Below, in pieces: positions 1-4,503 of a stretch of 6,035 nucleotides of DNA. Where the stretch lies: positions 1-6,035 of the forward strand of contig JAEDKB010000102.1 in the NCBI GenBank assembly GCA_016296045.1, in the 5' to 3' direction. This stretch comes from Oscillospiraceae bacterium. Lineage in GTDB: Bacteria; Bacillota; Clostridia; Oscillospirales; Oscillospiraceae. The position numbers and the translations under genes are program-made. The notes under the pieces are model-generated. The model made no database searches. It was not told the DNA's origin and saw nothing but the letters and a program-made list of their open reading frames with translations. Each line of letters opens with the position of its first letter. Position 1 is the first letter of the stretch.

Positions 1-1118
1 AGATGGCGTGCGATGTGATTCATATGAGTTTCCACCGCAAAGATCGTCTGCGGTGCGCCGAAGCCGCGGAAAGCGCAGGTCGGGAAGGTGTTGGTGCCGA
101 TACCCTCGCCCTTGAGATAGGTGTTGGGAATGGTATAAACGCCGTTGCCGTGGAAAATGCCGCGCTGAAGCACAACGTAAGAGGAGGCCAGGTATGCGCC
201 GCAGTTATAGTAGACATGACCCTGCATACCGATGACCTTTCCGTCCTTGATTGCGGATTTATAGATGCACTTGGACGGATGGCGCTTAACGGAGAACTGT
301 GTGTCCTCTTCGCGGTCAAAGATCATTTTGATCGGCTTGCGGATCCGATTCTCCGCAACCAGAAGTGCGCCGCAGATGACATCGGGGAAGTGCTCCTTGC
401 CGCCGAACGCGCCGCCGGTCGTAGTCTGCCGAATGATAATATCGTCATAGGGGATATCGAGAAGCCCTGCAATGGATTTGCGGATATAGAACGGGCACTG
501 TGCAGATGCGTAGAATACGAACTTGCCGTCTTCATAGGTCGCAATCGCGCCGTTGGTCTCCAGATGTACATGTTCCTGATAGGGCGTGGTGATGGTTTCC
601 TCGAAAATTTCGTCTGCCTCCGCAAAAACCTCCTCCATCGGTCTTCCCTTTTCGCAGAACAGCTCACACATAACATTGCTGCCCTTTTCCGGGAACATCG
701 GGCCGCCGACACAGTTGATGCCGTCATCAATGCTTACCGCAGGAGTTTCTTCCTCATAGTCAATTTTGATCTGCTTTTTCAGCTCTTTCAGCACGCCGCG
801 ATCCGGACCGACAACCAGGCCGATTGTCTCACCGACATAGAGAACATAGTCCTCTGCGAAGCATCTCCAGTCCTTCATAATCATCCAAAGCTCGTTCTTG
901 CCGCGAGCGGGGATGTCCTTCGCGGAGATAAAATGATAGCCCTCCGGCATTTCAGGAAGATGAATGTCCAATATTTTTCCTCTCGGAATCGTGGAGCGAA
1001 TCATGTATGCATACTGCATATCAGGGAACGTCAGGTCGCAGACGTACATCGCCTCGCCGCGCGCTTTCTGGACAGCATCAACGCGCTTAATCTTATCGCC
1101 AATTTTGATTGCCGACAT
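1..1118 (-). CDS. Xanthine dehydrogenase-family molybdopterin-binding subunit (3' end outside window)
   Basis: The large catalytic subunit of a xanthine dehydrogenase/aldehyde oxidase-type molybdenum hydroxylase, a cytoplasmic enzyme that hydroxylates purines or other N-heterocycles. The first 372 residues are present and the frame is open to the left edge. It opens with the usual KRVDAVQKARGEAMY (residues 11-25) of the small N-terminal domain. QEHVHLET lies at 181-188. The molybdopterin-contact motif GGAFGGKE is at 235-242, and AFRGFGAPQ at 349-357 carries the arginine equivalent to the substrate-site Arg of bovine XDH. The RGFG form argues against a CO dehydrogenase large subunit, which carries AYRCSFR. 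The catalytic Glu near the C-terminus is outside the window. The ATG at 1118 has AAGGAGG (1126-1132) seven bases upstream. FeS and FAD subunits are not visible, so they would be separate genes. The divergent MocA-like gene fits cofactor maturation. Substrate, and whether the enzyme is selenium-dependent, cannot be told from this half. A 378-codon open frame on the opposite strand is a shadow. Confidence 0.93.
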   Translation of the reverse strand, partial: MSAIKIGDKIKRVDAVQKARGEAMYVCDLTFPDMQYAYMIRSTIPRGKILDIHLPEMPEGYHFISAKDIPARGKNELWMIMKDWRCFAEDYVLYVGETIGLVVGPDRGVLKELKKQIKIDYEEETPAVSIDDGINCVGGPMFPEKGSNVMCELFCEKGRPMEEVFAEADEIFEETITTPYQEHVHLETNGAIATYEDGKFVFYASAQCPFYIRKSIAGLLDIPYDDIIIRQTTTGGAFGGKEHFPDVICGALLVAENRIRKPIKMIFDREEDTQFSVKRHPSKCIYKSAIKDGKVIGMQGHVYYNCGAYLASSYVVLQRGIFHGNGVYTIPNTYLKGEGIGTNTFPTCAFRGFGAPQTIFAVETHMNHIARH

Positions 1119-1125
1119 TGTTTAG

Positions 1126-1132
1126 CCTCCTT
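1126..1132 (-). promoter_or_regulatory. Ribosome binding site of the molybdenum hydroxylase gene
   Basis: The minus strand reads AAGGAGG, a full anti-16S match, seven bases before the ATG at 1118. It fixes the start of this gene. Confidence 0.85.
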
Positions 1133-1175
1133 ACACTGATGAATAATGCGTTTGGATTGCCGTTGCATATTGGGA

Positions 1176-1204
1176 GTTTGCCGCCGCAAACGGAAGCAGT
1201 TCCG
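1176..1204 (-). other. Two abutting small hairpins in the leader of the molybdenum hydroxylase gene
   Basis: On the minus strand CGGAA-CTGC-TTCCG (1204-1191) is followed directly by GTTTGC-GGCG-GCAAAC (1191-1176). These are two perfect stems of 5 and 6 bp, each with a 4-base loop, sharing base 1191. They would lie near the 5' end of a transcript from the promoter at 1219-1247. No T-run follows, so this is not a classic terminator. I cannot match it to a known riboswitch. Function is unknown. Confidence 0.4.
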
Positions 1205-1218
1205 ACTTTATATAATAA

Positions 1219-1247
1219 AGTATACACCGATTTGCAGGCCGACGCAA
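1219..1247 (-). promoter_or_regulatory. Candidate sigma-A promoter for the molybdenum hydroxylase gene (proximal)
   Basis: The minus strand shows TTGCGT (1247-1242), a 17-base spacer, then TATACT (1224-1219). The -10 matches 5 of 6 consensus bases and the -35 only 3 of 6. The predicted start near 1212 leaves a leader of about 94 bases before the ATG at 1118, holding the two small hairpins and the ribosome binding site. The weak -35 would be compatible with an activator. Confidence 0.55.
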
Positions 1248-1299
1248 GCATATATCGGCATAAAATGAGCCTCGGAAAGGATTCACGGATCACTCCCCG

Positions 1300-1329
1300 A
1301 ATTATGTATTTTGAAAAAAATGCATAATT
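1300..1329. repeat. 13-bp-arm inverted repeat with GAAA centre, candidate operator
   Basis: The left arm AATTATGTATTTT (1300-1312) pairs with AAAATGCATAATT (1317-1329) around GAAA (1313-1316). Twelve of 13 pairs are Watson-Crick and the thirteenth (1307/1322) is a T-G wobble on the plus strand. It lies 52 bp upstream of the proximal hydroxylase -35 and well upstream of the MocA-like promoter. A dimeric regulator site is therefore more likely than a terminator. High A+T raises the chance of coincidence. Confidence 0.4.
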
Positions 1330-1412
1330 TGCAGCTTGCCGGAACAGGAAGATTTGCATTGATTTTGGAAATTCCGATCTCAATGCCGCTCAAACTCCAC
1401 TTTTACTCATTC

Positions 1413-1441
1413 AGTATATCACAGCAATTTGATATTTTGAA
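1413..1441 (-). promoter_or_regulatory. Candidate distal leftward promoter
   Basis: The minus strand shows TTCAAA (1441-1436), a 17-base spacer ending in TGA, then TATACT (1418-1413). The TGn before the -10 makes it an extended -10 promoter. If active it would give the molybdenum hydroxylase gene a leader of nearly 290 bases that passes through the inverted repeat at 1300-1329. It is called from consensus match only. Confidence 0.4.
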
Positions 1442-1507
1442 GAATCAACGTTATCCTAATTTTTAAATAACGACAGAATTCGGCGATATCGAACGGTTAA
1501 AAAAATA

Positions 1508-1536
1508 TGGAAAAATCGATAAAAATAGGGTATACT
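1508..1536 (+). promoter_or_regulatory. Promoter of the MocA-like gene
   Basis: TGGAAA (1508-1513) and TATACT (1531-1536) are separated by 17 bases, matching 4 of 6 and 5 of 6 consensus positions. Transcription would begin near 1543, leaving about 25 bases of leader before the ATG at 1569. That short leader also makes the earlier ATG at 1551 unlikely as the start. A-tracts at 1499-1505, 1511-1515 and 1521-1525 overlap the promoter. Confidence 0.6.
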
Positions 1537-1568
1537 GTAAACATACGAAGATGGAAAGGATCGTTTTT

Positions 1569-2171
1569 ATGGATCACAAGAAAATCGGATGTCTGGTCAT
1601 GGCGGCAGGGAATGCGTCGCGTTATCAGTCAAACAAGCTGGCAGCCGAGCTCGGCGGCAAGCCGCTGATCCGCCATGCACTCGATGCGGTTCCCAAGCAC
1701 TTGTTCTCCGATGTGGTCGTGGTAACGCAGTATCCGGAAATTGAAGCGCTGGCAAGCGAATATGGTTTCCGCTCGATCCGCAACAAGCATCCGGACTATG
1801 GAATCAGCCATACCATTTCCCTCGGTACGCAGGCGATGATGGATTGCGATGCCATTTTGTATATGGTATCGGATCAGCCGCTGCTGGAAGCTCTTTCCGT
1901 TGAACGGGTTGTAGAATTCTGGAAAAAACATCCTCGCAGTATTGTCGGTGCTGCGCACAACGGCAAGCGCGGCAATCCCTGTATTTTTCCCAGAGAGTTT
2001 TTTGGTGAGCTGTTGGATCTGAAAGAGGATCACGGCGGAAATACGGTGATTCGAATGCATCCCGAACGTCTGCTGACCGTGGAGGTTACAAAGGATGAAT
2101 TAACAGATGTCGACACGCCCAAAGCGCTGGATGAAATCAAAAAACAAATGCTATCCGACGGACCGATATAA
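1569..2171 (+). CDS. MocA-family nucleotidyltransferase (probable molybdenum cofactor cytidylyltransferase)
   Basis: A 200-residue Rossmann-type nucleotidyltransferase of the MobA/MocA family. MocA transfers CMP from CTP to molybdopterin-Mo in the cytoplasm, giving the dinucleotide cofactor of xanthine dehydrogenase-type enzymes. The nucleotide-binding motif CLVMAAGNASR is at 8-18 (LAAGxSxRxG in the family, with Asn-Ala and Tyr variations here), followed by NKL (22-24) and LGGKPLI (28-34). GISHTISLG is at 78-86, the metal-binding DQP at 102-104, RGNPCIF at 134-140 and the C-terminal DVDTP at 180-184. These read as MocA-like rather than GTP-using MobA. The start is placed at 1569 because GGAAAGGA (1553-1560) sits eight bases upstream. 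The in-frame ATG at 1551 would overlap this site and has none of its own. The adjacent molybdenum hydroxylase is the expected client. Donor specificity (CTP or GTP) is inferred, and a different YgfJ-type role is possible. Confidence 0.87.
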   Translation: MDHKKIGCLVMAAGNASRYQSNKLAAELGGKPLIRHALDAVPKHLFSDVVVVTQYPEIEALASEYGFRSIRNKHPDYGISHTISLGTQAMMDCDAILYMVSDQPLLEALSVERVVEFWKKHPRSIVGAAHNGKRGNPCIFPREFFGELLDLKEDHGGNTVIRMHPERLLTVEVTKDELTDVDTPKALDEIKKQMLSDGPI

Positions 2172-2204
2172 AAAATCGCCCACGTTTACCGTGGGCGATT
2201 TTTT
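2170..2204. terminator. Bidirectional intrinsic terminator between convergent genes
   Basis: AAAAAATCGCCCACG (2170-2184) is a perfect 15-bp complement of 2190-2204 around the five-base loop TTTAC. The GC-rich core flanked by A6 and T6 gives a stem followed by a U-run on both strands. It therefore serves both the MocA-like gene and the deacetylase gene. It overlaps both stop codons: TAA at 2169-2171 and, on the minus strand, TGA at 2206-2204. Confidence 0.92.
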
Positions 2205-3424
2205 CAGTCATAGGTATCTCCGGCCGTCGTCAGATAGCCTGCAAACGTGCTCAGACCATAGAAGCGCGAAACATAATAGCGGCTGACACGGTAAGGATCG
2301 TCTGAAGTATTGTACTGACCGCCGGTCATCTTCAGTCCGAACAGGAAATACTTCGGCGCGTATTCCAGCGTATAGTCATTATATTTTCCCGTGGGATAGC
2401 AGAGGACATACGGTTCTTTTCCGGTAATGCGCGTAATGGCGCGCTTGGATTCGACCATTTCATACTCCGTCTCCTCTGCGTCCAGCGTATCCATATCCGC
2501 GTGCGTATAGCTGTGGCTCTGGATCGAAACGAGTCCGGAATCTGACAATTGCCTGATCTGTTCCGGATTCATCTTGTGTTCAACCACACCGGGAGCGTTT
2601 CCGATCACAAAGATCGTCACTTTGACATTGTATTTCTGCAACAGCGGAAACAGATTGAGATAGTTGTCATCATAGCCGTCATCAAAGGTCAGAATCACCG
2701 GCTTGTCGTAATCCTCAACGTGCGCCAGATCCTCAAACCAGATCGGATCAAAGTCGTTTTCGACCAGATATGCAAGCTGCTCCTCCATGTCCTCCGGACT
2801 GACAAACAGCTCGTCAATTCCCCAGAGGTCATCGCTGACAGCATGGTACATAAGAACGGGAACGTCCACTCCCTCCGGAATCTCAAACGGGCGGGCAGAC
2901 GGGGTGTAATAGGTCACGCCCGTTTCCTCATCGACATACTCCGGATAGGCAAGCGCGGAAATCAGCTCTTCAAAAGGCAGATAGAGTTTCTCCTCCACCG
3001 CAACAGGCGCACCGGACGCATTAGCCTCCGTTCCGTTATAGGACACCTTCCAGCCTTCTTCGGAATACTCCACCGTATCTCTTCCGGTCATTCGAAGCGG
3101 AGATTCGCTCTCCAAGGTCAGACCGGCAGCCTCGGCAAACTCCTCTGCGCCGACATAAACGATGTCTTCTATCAAAACCGTCGGAAGGTCTGTGCCGTTC
3201 AGCACAATCTGAGCATCATTTTCAGTGACCTCGATCTGCGGCTGTGTTTCGGTTTCTGCCGTCGTTTCCTCCGGCAACTGCTGCGTCGTTTCAACCTCTT
3301 CGGAAATCGGCATCGTTTCCGGTGCTTCTTCGGGTTTATTTCTCTCGGAGAAATAGAGAAACGCCGCCACAATCAGCAAAATTGCCAGCAGAACAGATAG
3401 AACAATGATCGCCTTTTTCATCAT
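2204..3424 (-). CDS. Membrane-anchored polysaccharide deacetylase (NodB domain) with copper-amine-oxidase-N-like stalk
   Basis: A 406-residue extracytoplasmic carbohydrate deacetylase, expected to remove N- or O-acetyl groups from a cell-envelope polysaccharide. Residues 5-24 form one hydrophobic segment after MMKK. There is no lipobox cysteine, so this is an uncleaved anchor or signal peptide. A Glu/Thr/Pro-rich linker spans about 27-66. A copper-amine-oxidase-N-like module (about 70-175) has paired IVLNG... and YVGAEEFAEAAG / LYLPFEELISAL repeats, common as a wall-binding or stalk domain in Clostridia. The NodB domain starts near VPVLMYHAV (188-196). It has TFDDGYDDN (246-254; D248 as catalytic base, D249 as metal ligand), SHSYTH (303-308; H304 and H308 as metal ligands) and CYPTGKYN (342-349), the PgaB/IcaB-like form of motif 3. 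All metal ligands are present, so it should be active. Its ATG overlaps the nrdR TAA by one base (TAATG), implying co-transcription and coupled translation. A second ATG follows immediately. The substrate (peptidoglycan, a poly-GlcNAc-like polymer or other) is unknown. Confidence 0.92.
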   Translation of the reverse strand: MMKKAIIVLSVLLAILLIVAAFLYFSERNKPEEAPETMPISEEVETTQQLPEETTAETETQPQIEVTENDAQIVLNGTDLPTVLIEDIVYVGAEEFAEAAGLTLESESPLRMTGRDTVEYSEEGWKVSYNGTEANASGAPVAVEEKLYLPFEELISALAYPEYVDEETGVTYYTPSARPFEIPEGVDVPVLMYHAVSDDLWGIDELFVSPEDMEEQLAYLVENDFDPIWFEDLAHVEDYDKPVILTFDDGYDDNYLNLFPLLQKYNVKVTIFVIGNAPGVVEHKMNPEQIRQLSDSGLVSIQSHSYTHADMDTLDAEETEYEMVESKRAITRITGKEPYVLCYPTGKYNDYTLEYAPKYFLFGLKMTGGQYNTSDDPYRVSRYYVSRFYGLSTFAGYLTTAGDTYD

Positions 3425-3879
3425 TATTTTTCTTCCAGAATCTTATTCAGCTCATGCATAAAGCTGTTGATATCCTTAAACTGACGGTAAACCGACGCAA
3501 AACGGACATAGGCAACCTCATCCAGCGGCTTCAGGCGTTCCATGACCAATTCACCGATCTTGTCGGTATTCACCTCTCGTTCCAGAGAATTCTGCACGAT
3601 CTGCTCAATCTCCGTAACAGCGGCCTCCAGATCAGCCATGCTGACCGGACGTTTTTCACAGGCGCGTACCATGCCGCGGAGAATCTTGTTGCGATCAAAC
3701 GGCTCACGGCTGTTGTCCTTCTTGACAACCACGATCGGCAGACTTTCCACCGTTTCATAGGTCGTGAAACGCTTCTGGCAGGAAAGGCACTCTCTGCGCC
3801 GACGAATGCTGCCGCCGTCGTCGGAATGTCTGGAATCGACAACCTTGCTTTCCTGATAACCACAATACGGGCATTTCAT
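3424..3879 (-). CDS. nrdR: Transcriptional repressor NrdR
   Basis: A 151-residue repressor of ribonucleotide reductase genes that senses dATP/ATP and binds NrdR boxes. The N-terminal zinc ribbon has C3-P-Y-C6 and C31-L-S-C34, with the hallmark VVDSR (13-17), [10 protein letters not shown] (22-31) and RFTTYE (37-42). An ATP-cone domain follows from about residue 48 ([19 protein letters not shown]) to about 138. The length matches the family. The start is the ATG at 3879, which gives the canonical MKCPYC and has AAGGAG (3889-3894) nine bases upstream. An in-frame TTG at 3903 would add eight residues running through this ribosome binding site and is rejected. The gene stands immediately upstream of the deacetylase gene. 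No ribonucleotide reductase gene or obvious NrdR-box pair is visible in the window, so its targets are elsewhere. Confidence 0.97.
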   Translation of the reverse strand: MKCPYCGYQESKVVDSRHSDDGGSIRRRRECLSCQKRFTTYETVESLPIVVVKKDNSREPFDRNKILRGMVRACEKRPVSMADLEAAVTEIEQIVQNSLEREVNTDKIGELVMERLKPLDEVAYVRFASVYRQFKDINSFMHELNKILEEK

Positions 3880-3888
3880 ATGCTTTCT

Positions 3889-3894
3889 CTCCTT
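3889..3894 (-). promoter_or_regulatory. Ribosome binding site of nrdR
   Basis: AAGGAG on the minus strand lies nine bases before ATG 3879. It decides between that start and the upstream TTG at 3903. Confidence 0.85.
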
Positions 3895-3914
3895 TTTACG
3901 CAATATTTAGTTTT

Positions 3915-3943
3915 ATTTTATCAAACAGCACACAAAATGTCTA
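3915..3943 (-). promoter_or_regulatory. Promoter of the nrdR-deacetylase unit
   Basis: The minus strand shows TAGACA (3943-3938), exactly 17 bases, then TAAAAT (3920-3915), each matching 5 of 6 consensus bases. The start near 3908 gives a leader of about 29 bases. The -35 begins only nine bases past the end of the DUF6514-like gene. I see no terminator between them, so read-through from that gene is also possible. Confidence 0.7.
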
Positions 3944-3951
3944 TATTTTTT

Positions 3952-4224
3952 TCAAAATTTATGAAGTTGCTCATCAATGACATCATGTAACGCACAGGGT
4001 GTTACGGTATTCCTGCACAGCAGTGAAAGGATCTGTCCCATGCGGATTTTGGAGGTTGTAATATTCGGAACCAATGCACTGTCCCGTGTGCCTCCCCGAT
4101 GCATGATAATCTCCGCACCATAGCCGATGCAGCCGTCCTGCTCCTCCCATGTCAGGTAATACAGCAGCTCCGCTGTTCTCCCATCCTCACAGCGGATGCT
4201 TCGCGCATCAAAATATTCTCGCAT
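3952..4224 (-). CDS. Small DUF6514-like protein of unknown function
   Basis: A 90-residue cytoplasmic protein with no signal or membrane segment. Its shape recalls DUF6514, a small Clostridia family without known function: an N-terminal MREYF, a central YYLTWEEQD (22-30) and YGAEI (35-39), and a C-terminal helix-rich part with TTSKIRMGQILSLLCRN (56-72) followed by TVTPCALHDVIDEQL (73-87). The assignment is from memory of the family pattern, not from a search. The start at 4224 has GGAGGAGG (4232-4239) seven bases upstream. A frame beginning at GTG 4293 would add 23 residues without a well-placed ribosome binding site and is rejected. The gene is divergent from the permease and reads toward nrdR with only a short gap. 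Three cysteines (C12, C32, C70) and C77 are scattered and form no metal-site motif. Confidence 0.75.
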   Translation of the reverse strand: MREYFDARSIRCEDGRTAELLYYLTWEEQDGCIGYGAEIIMHRGGTRDSALVPNITTSKIRMGQILSLLCRNTVTPCALHDVIDEQLHKF

Positions 4225-4231
4225 AATTATG

Positions 4232-4239
4232 CCTCCTCC
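4232..4239 (-). promoter_or_regulatory. Ribosome binding site of the DUF6514-like gene
   Basis: GGAGGAGG on the minus strand lies seven bases before ATG 4224. It sets the start and shortens the longest open frame by 23 codons. Confidence 0.8.
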
Positions 4240-4446
4240 GTAAGACCATTGAAGCACATTTTCCGCCGTGTTTCCATTCATTTCATTCGTCACGTTTCGA
4301 CAGCATGATCTCCTTACAGCCGTTAATGTTCCGTTTTCGCCATAATTATTTTATTTTTTGAGCACTTTTATTCGGCAATTCTTTTGTCCCGCTGTCGAAA
4401 TCCGGCGAAGGAATTTCATCTTTGCCTCAATTTTTCCGCCAAAACA

Positions 4447-4475
4447 TTGCACATTGTTTGATTTCATGGTATAAT
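4447..4475 (+). promoter_or_regulatory. Promoter of the NCS2 permease gene
   Basis: TTGCAC (4447-4452), a 17-base spacer ending in TGG, then a perfect TATAAT (4470-4475), so an extended -10 element is also present. The start near 4482 leaves a leader of only about 22 bases. That excludes a purine or other riboswitch in the leader. Any control by base availability would have to act on the promoter DNA. Confidence 0.85.
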
Positions 4476-4490
4476 GTGTACATCTTTTTT

Positions 4491-4497
4491 AAGGAGG
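4491..4497 (+). promoter_or_regulatory. Ribosome binding site of the NCS2 permease gene
   Basis: AAGGAGG lies six bases before ATG 4504 and fixes the start. Confidence 0.85.
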
Positions 4498-4503
4498 CTT
4501 CCT

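Larger units (their letters stand above)
1119..1568. other. 450-bp divergent intergenic region between the molybdenum hydroxylase and MocA-like genes
   Basis: No convincing gene lies here. Open frames on either strand (for example 1093-1383 minus and 1109-1327 plus) overlap the hydroxylase start, lack good ribosome binding sites and encode nothing recognisable. The region is AT-rich. It holds candidate leftward promoters at 1219-1247 and 1413-1441, a rightward promoter at 1508-1536, an inverted repeat at 1300-1329 and A-tracts spaced about 10 bp apart at 1499-1525. This is the layout of a regulated divergent promoter region. No regulator gene is visible in the window. Confidence 0.7.
4225..4503. 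other. 279-bp divergent intergenic region between the DUF6514-like and permease genes
   Basis: No gene is supported here. It contains the rightward permease promoter (4447-4475) and an exact 10-bp inverted repeat, TTTCGACAGC (4295-4304) and GCTGTCGAAA (4391-4400). The only leftward promoter candidate is poor: TTGCCG (4378-4373) and TAAAAT (4353-4348), with a 19-base spacer. The 9-mer CATAATTAT occurs at 4222-4230 and again at 4341-4349. No terminator or riboswitch fold was recognised. Confidence 0.6.

Noticed and set aside
3..1139. A 378-codon open frame on the plus strand opposite the molybdenum hydroxylase gene
   Set aside because: It is antisense to a gene with clear XDH motifs, has no recognisable domain, and reflects the third-base G/C preference of the real gene.
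1093..1383. A 96-codon minus-strand frame upstream of the molybdenum hydroxylase gene
   Set aside because: It overlaps the hydroxylase start out of frame, runs through its promoter and hairpins, and its composition is not protein-like.
1551..1568. The earlier ATG of the MocA-like gene (six extra residues)
   Set aside because: These bases contain the ribosome binding site GGAAAGGA for the ATG at 1569, and the earlier ATG lies about eight bases from the predicted transcript start.
2549..3400. A 283-codon plus-strand open frame opposite the deacetylase gene
   Set aside because: It lies antisense within the NodB-domain gene. It is basic, low-complexity and lacks a ribosome binding site.
4221..4232. 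Perfect 12-bp palindrome GCATAATTATGC over the start of the DUF6514-like gene
   Set aside because: About one to two perfect 12-bp palindromes are expected by chance in 6 kb, and this one is AT-rich. It shares the 8-mer GCATAATT with the repeat at 1300-1329, too little to claim a common site.
4283..4306. Possible seven-codon leader peptide (MLSKRDE) after AAGGAG on the minus strand
   Set aside because: Only three bases separate AAGGAG from the ATG, the peptide has no run of a regulatory amino acid, and no attenuator follows.
4397..4417. Bulged GAAATCC/GGAATTTC hairpin upstream of the permease promoter
   Set aside because: The stem is short and imperfect with no T-run, and there is no upstream gene on the plus strand to terminate.
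4476..4503. Purine-type riboswitch ahead of the permease gene
   Set aside because: The predicted leader is only about 22 bases, too short for any known purine or xanthine aptamer.
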